A stretch of 14,869 nt of DNA from JAHDFB01 sp964607315 (GTDB taxonomy: Bacteria; Bacteroidota; Bacteroidia; Chitinophagales; Saprospiraceae), in the NCBI GenBank assembly GCA_964607315.1, contig CAZSKA010000071.1, forward strand, positions 1 to 14,869, written 5' to 3'. Below are positions 14,235 to 14,869 of the stretch, piece after piece. A model generated the notes under the pieces. The model was given only the letters and a program-made list of their open reading frames with translations, did not search any database and was not told the DNA's origin. The translations under genes and the position numbers were made by a program. How positions within the stretch are numbered: position 1 is the stretch's first letter; each line of letters opens with the position of its first letter.

Positions 14235-14731
14235 AATGTGATATTATCATCATCCGCTGAAGGTCCATAAACTGCTGGAACTGGAATGTCCAACATTCGT
14301 AAATAAACACCTAATTGGGCTCTATGATGAATTAAATGATTTAGGCAGAATTTTCGTAAGACTTCCTTTTTATTCAAAGTAAACAAAACATCCTCGCCAT
14401 ATTTCATTGACCATTCTTTAGTCAATTCAGTTTCGTTAGCATTACTTATTGCCTTTATTGCATCTTCTAATAGTTTGTCAAAATATTCTAATAATTCATC
14501 AGTTGATGAGATGTCTCTAGGTTCAAAATCAATAAAATTTAACTCATTACTTTCTAATACATTTATCCACCAAGCCAAAATTTCTGCTACATGAACTGCC
14601 AATCGACCAAGCTTTTCCGATTTCTCATGCGGCTGAAATTCCGATCTGCTAAAATCAACGTTCTCTAAATATCGCCTTGTAACTTCAGCTTCTTGTCTTA
14701 GTTCACTTAATATATCTTGTAAAAATTCCAT
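14216..14731 (-). CDS. DinB-family (DinB/YfiT superfamily) putative metal-dependent protein
   Basis: A 171-residue four-helix-bundle protein of the DinB/YfiT superfamily, whose members bind a metal with three histidines and often act as thiol-dependent transferases. The three ligands are present: H47 in LAVHVAEILAWW, and H132 and H136 in NHLIHHRAQLGVYLR. The family's tail phrase RMLDIPVPAVYGPSADD is also intact. The start is the ATG at 14731; an upstream extension to 14833 would run through the palindromic element and is not protein-like. Only 15 bp separate this ATG from that element, so the native promoter may have been displaced or supplied by it. The last codons lie in the direct repeat bounding the AbiE cassette. 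Substrate unknown. Confidence 0.88.
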   Translation of the reverse strand: MEFLQDILSELRQEAEVTRRYLENVDFSRSEFQPHEKSEKLGRLAVHVAEILAWWINVLESNELNFIDFEPRDISSTDELLEYFDKLLEDAIKAISNANETELTKEWSMKYGEDVLFTLNKKEVLRKFCLNHLIHHRAQLGVYLRMLDIPVPAVYGPSADDDNITLIRKFS

Positions 14732-14746
14732 TGGTCTAATTTTAAA

Positions 14747-14869
14747 CCGCATTATGTAATAGAACTTCGTAATGCCTGTCCGACAATCAAAATTTTGGAA
14801 GGCGGAAGACCTGCAATGCCAAAGAAATAACAACTTTTTGCGAATGAATCATAGTCTCCACTATGGTGA
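14747..14869. mobile_element. Second palindromic MITE-like element, cut off by the window end
   Basis: The stretch opens with CCGCATTATGTAATAGAACT, identical to the left end of the element at 3199. It later shares AAGAAATAAC, GAATC.TAGTC and CACTA.GGTGA with that copy in the same order. It carries ~40 extra bases (14778-14818 region, including GGAAGGCGGAAGACC) absent from the first copy. The left boundary abuts TTTAAA. The right half lies outside the window, so its full length and target duplication cannot be seen. Confidence 0.7.

Noticed and set aside
14732..14833. N-terminal extension of the DinB gene
   Set aside because: The extra residues are translated from the palindromic element and do not resemble the DinB fold, which starts normally at the ATG at 14731.

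Overview
The window most likely comes from an AT-rich member of the Bacteroidota (Flavobacteriia/Cytophagia-like). The evidence is a large secreted protein with a type IX secretion (T9SS) type A sorting tail, a TPR sensor kinase paired with a LytTR regulator, TAnnTTTG-type -7 promoter boxes, weak Shine-Dalgarno sites, and signal peptides ending in 'AQ'. Family or genus cannot be fixed from this sequence. Every convincing gene is on the minus strand, so transcription runs right to left.

Left part (1-3700): a tandem array of ~157-bp non-coding units is broken by a 100-N assembly gap. It is followed by a small outer-membrane beta-barrel protein and an M20 amidohydrolase, both starting with TTG. 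Next is a small multi-spanning membrane-protein gene whose 5' end is interrupted by a 165-bp palindromic, MITE-like element flanked by the 6-bp direct repeat TTAAAT. A ~310-bp non-coding stretch with several hairpins follows.

Middle part (3705-11710): a secreted T9SS metallophosphoesterase with Fn3-like modules; a VOC-fold protein; a secreted protein joining YadA-type head repeats, tail-fibre-like motifs and a C-terminal H-type-lectin-like domain; and a two-gene signalling operon (TPR/HisKA_2-type kinase plus LytTR response regulator) whose reading frames overlap by 8 bp.

Right part (11711-14869): the most interesting region. An AbiEi/AbiEii-type (type IV) toxin-antitoxin pair with overlapping frames lies on a ~2.07-kb segment bounded by two near-identical 42-bp direct repeats (40/42). 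One repeat contains the 3' end and stop codon of a DinB-family gene. The other overlaps the end of the toxin gene. This looks like a small defence cassette integrated at the 3' end of a housekeeping-type gene so that the gene is restored, with no integrase of its own. The antitoxin gene has a promoter with nested inverted repeats and may be leaderless. Beyond the cassette lies a short orphan C-terminal-like reading frame. The window ends inside a second, longer relative of the palindromic element, directly upstream of the DinB gene.
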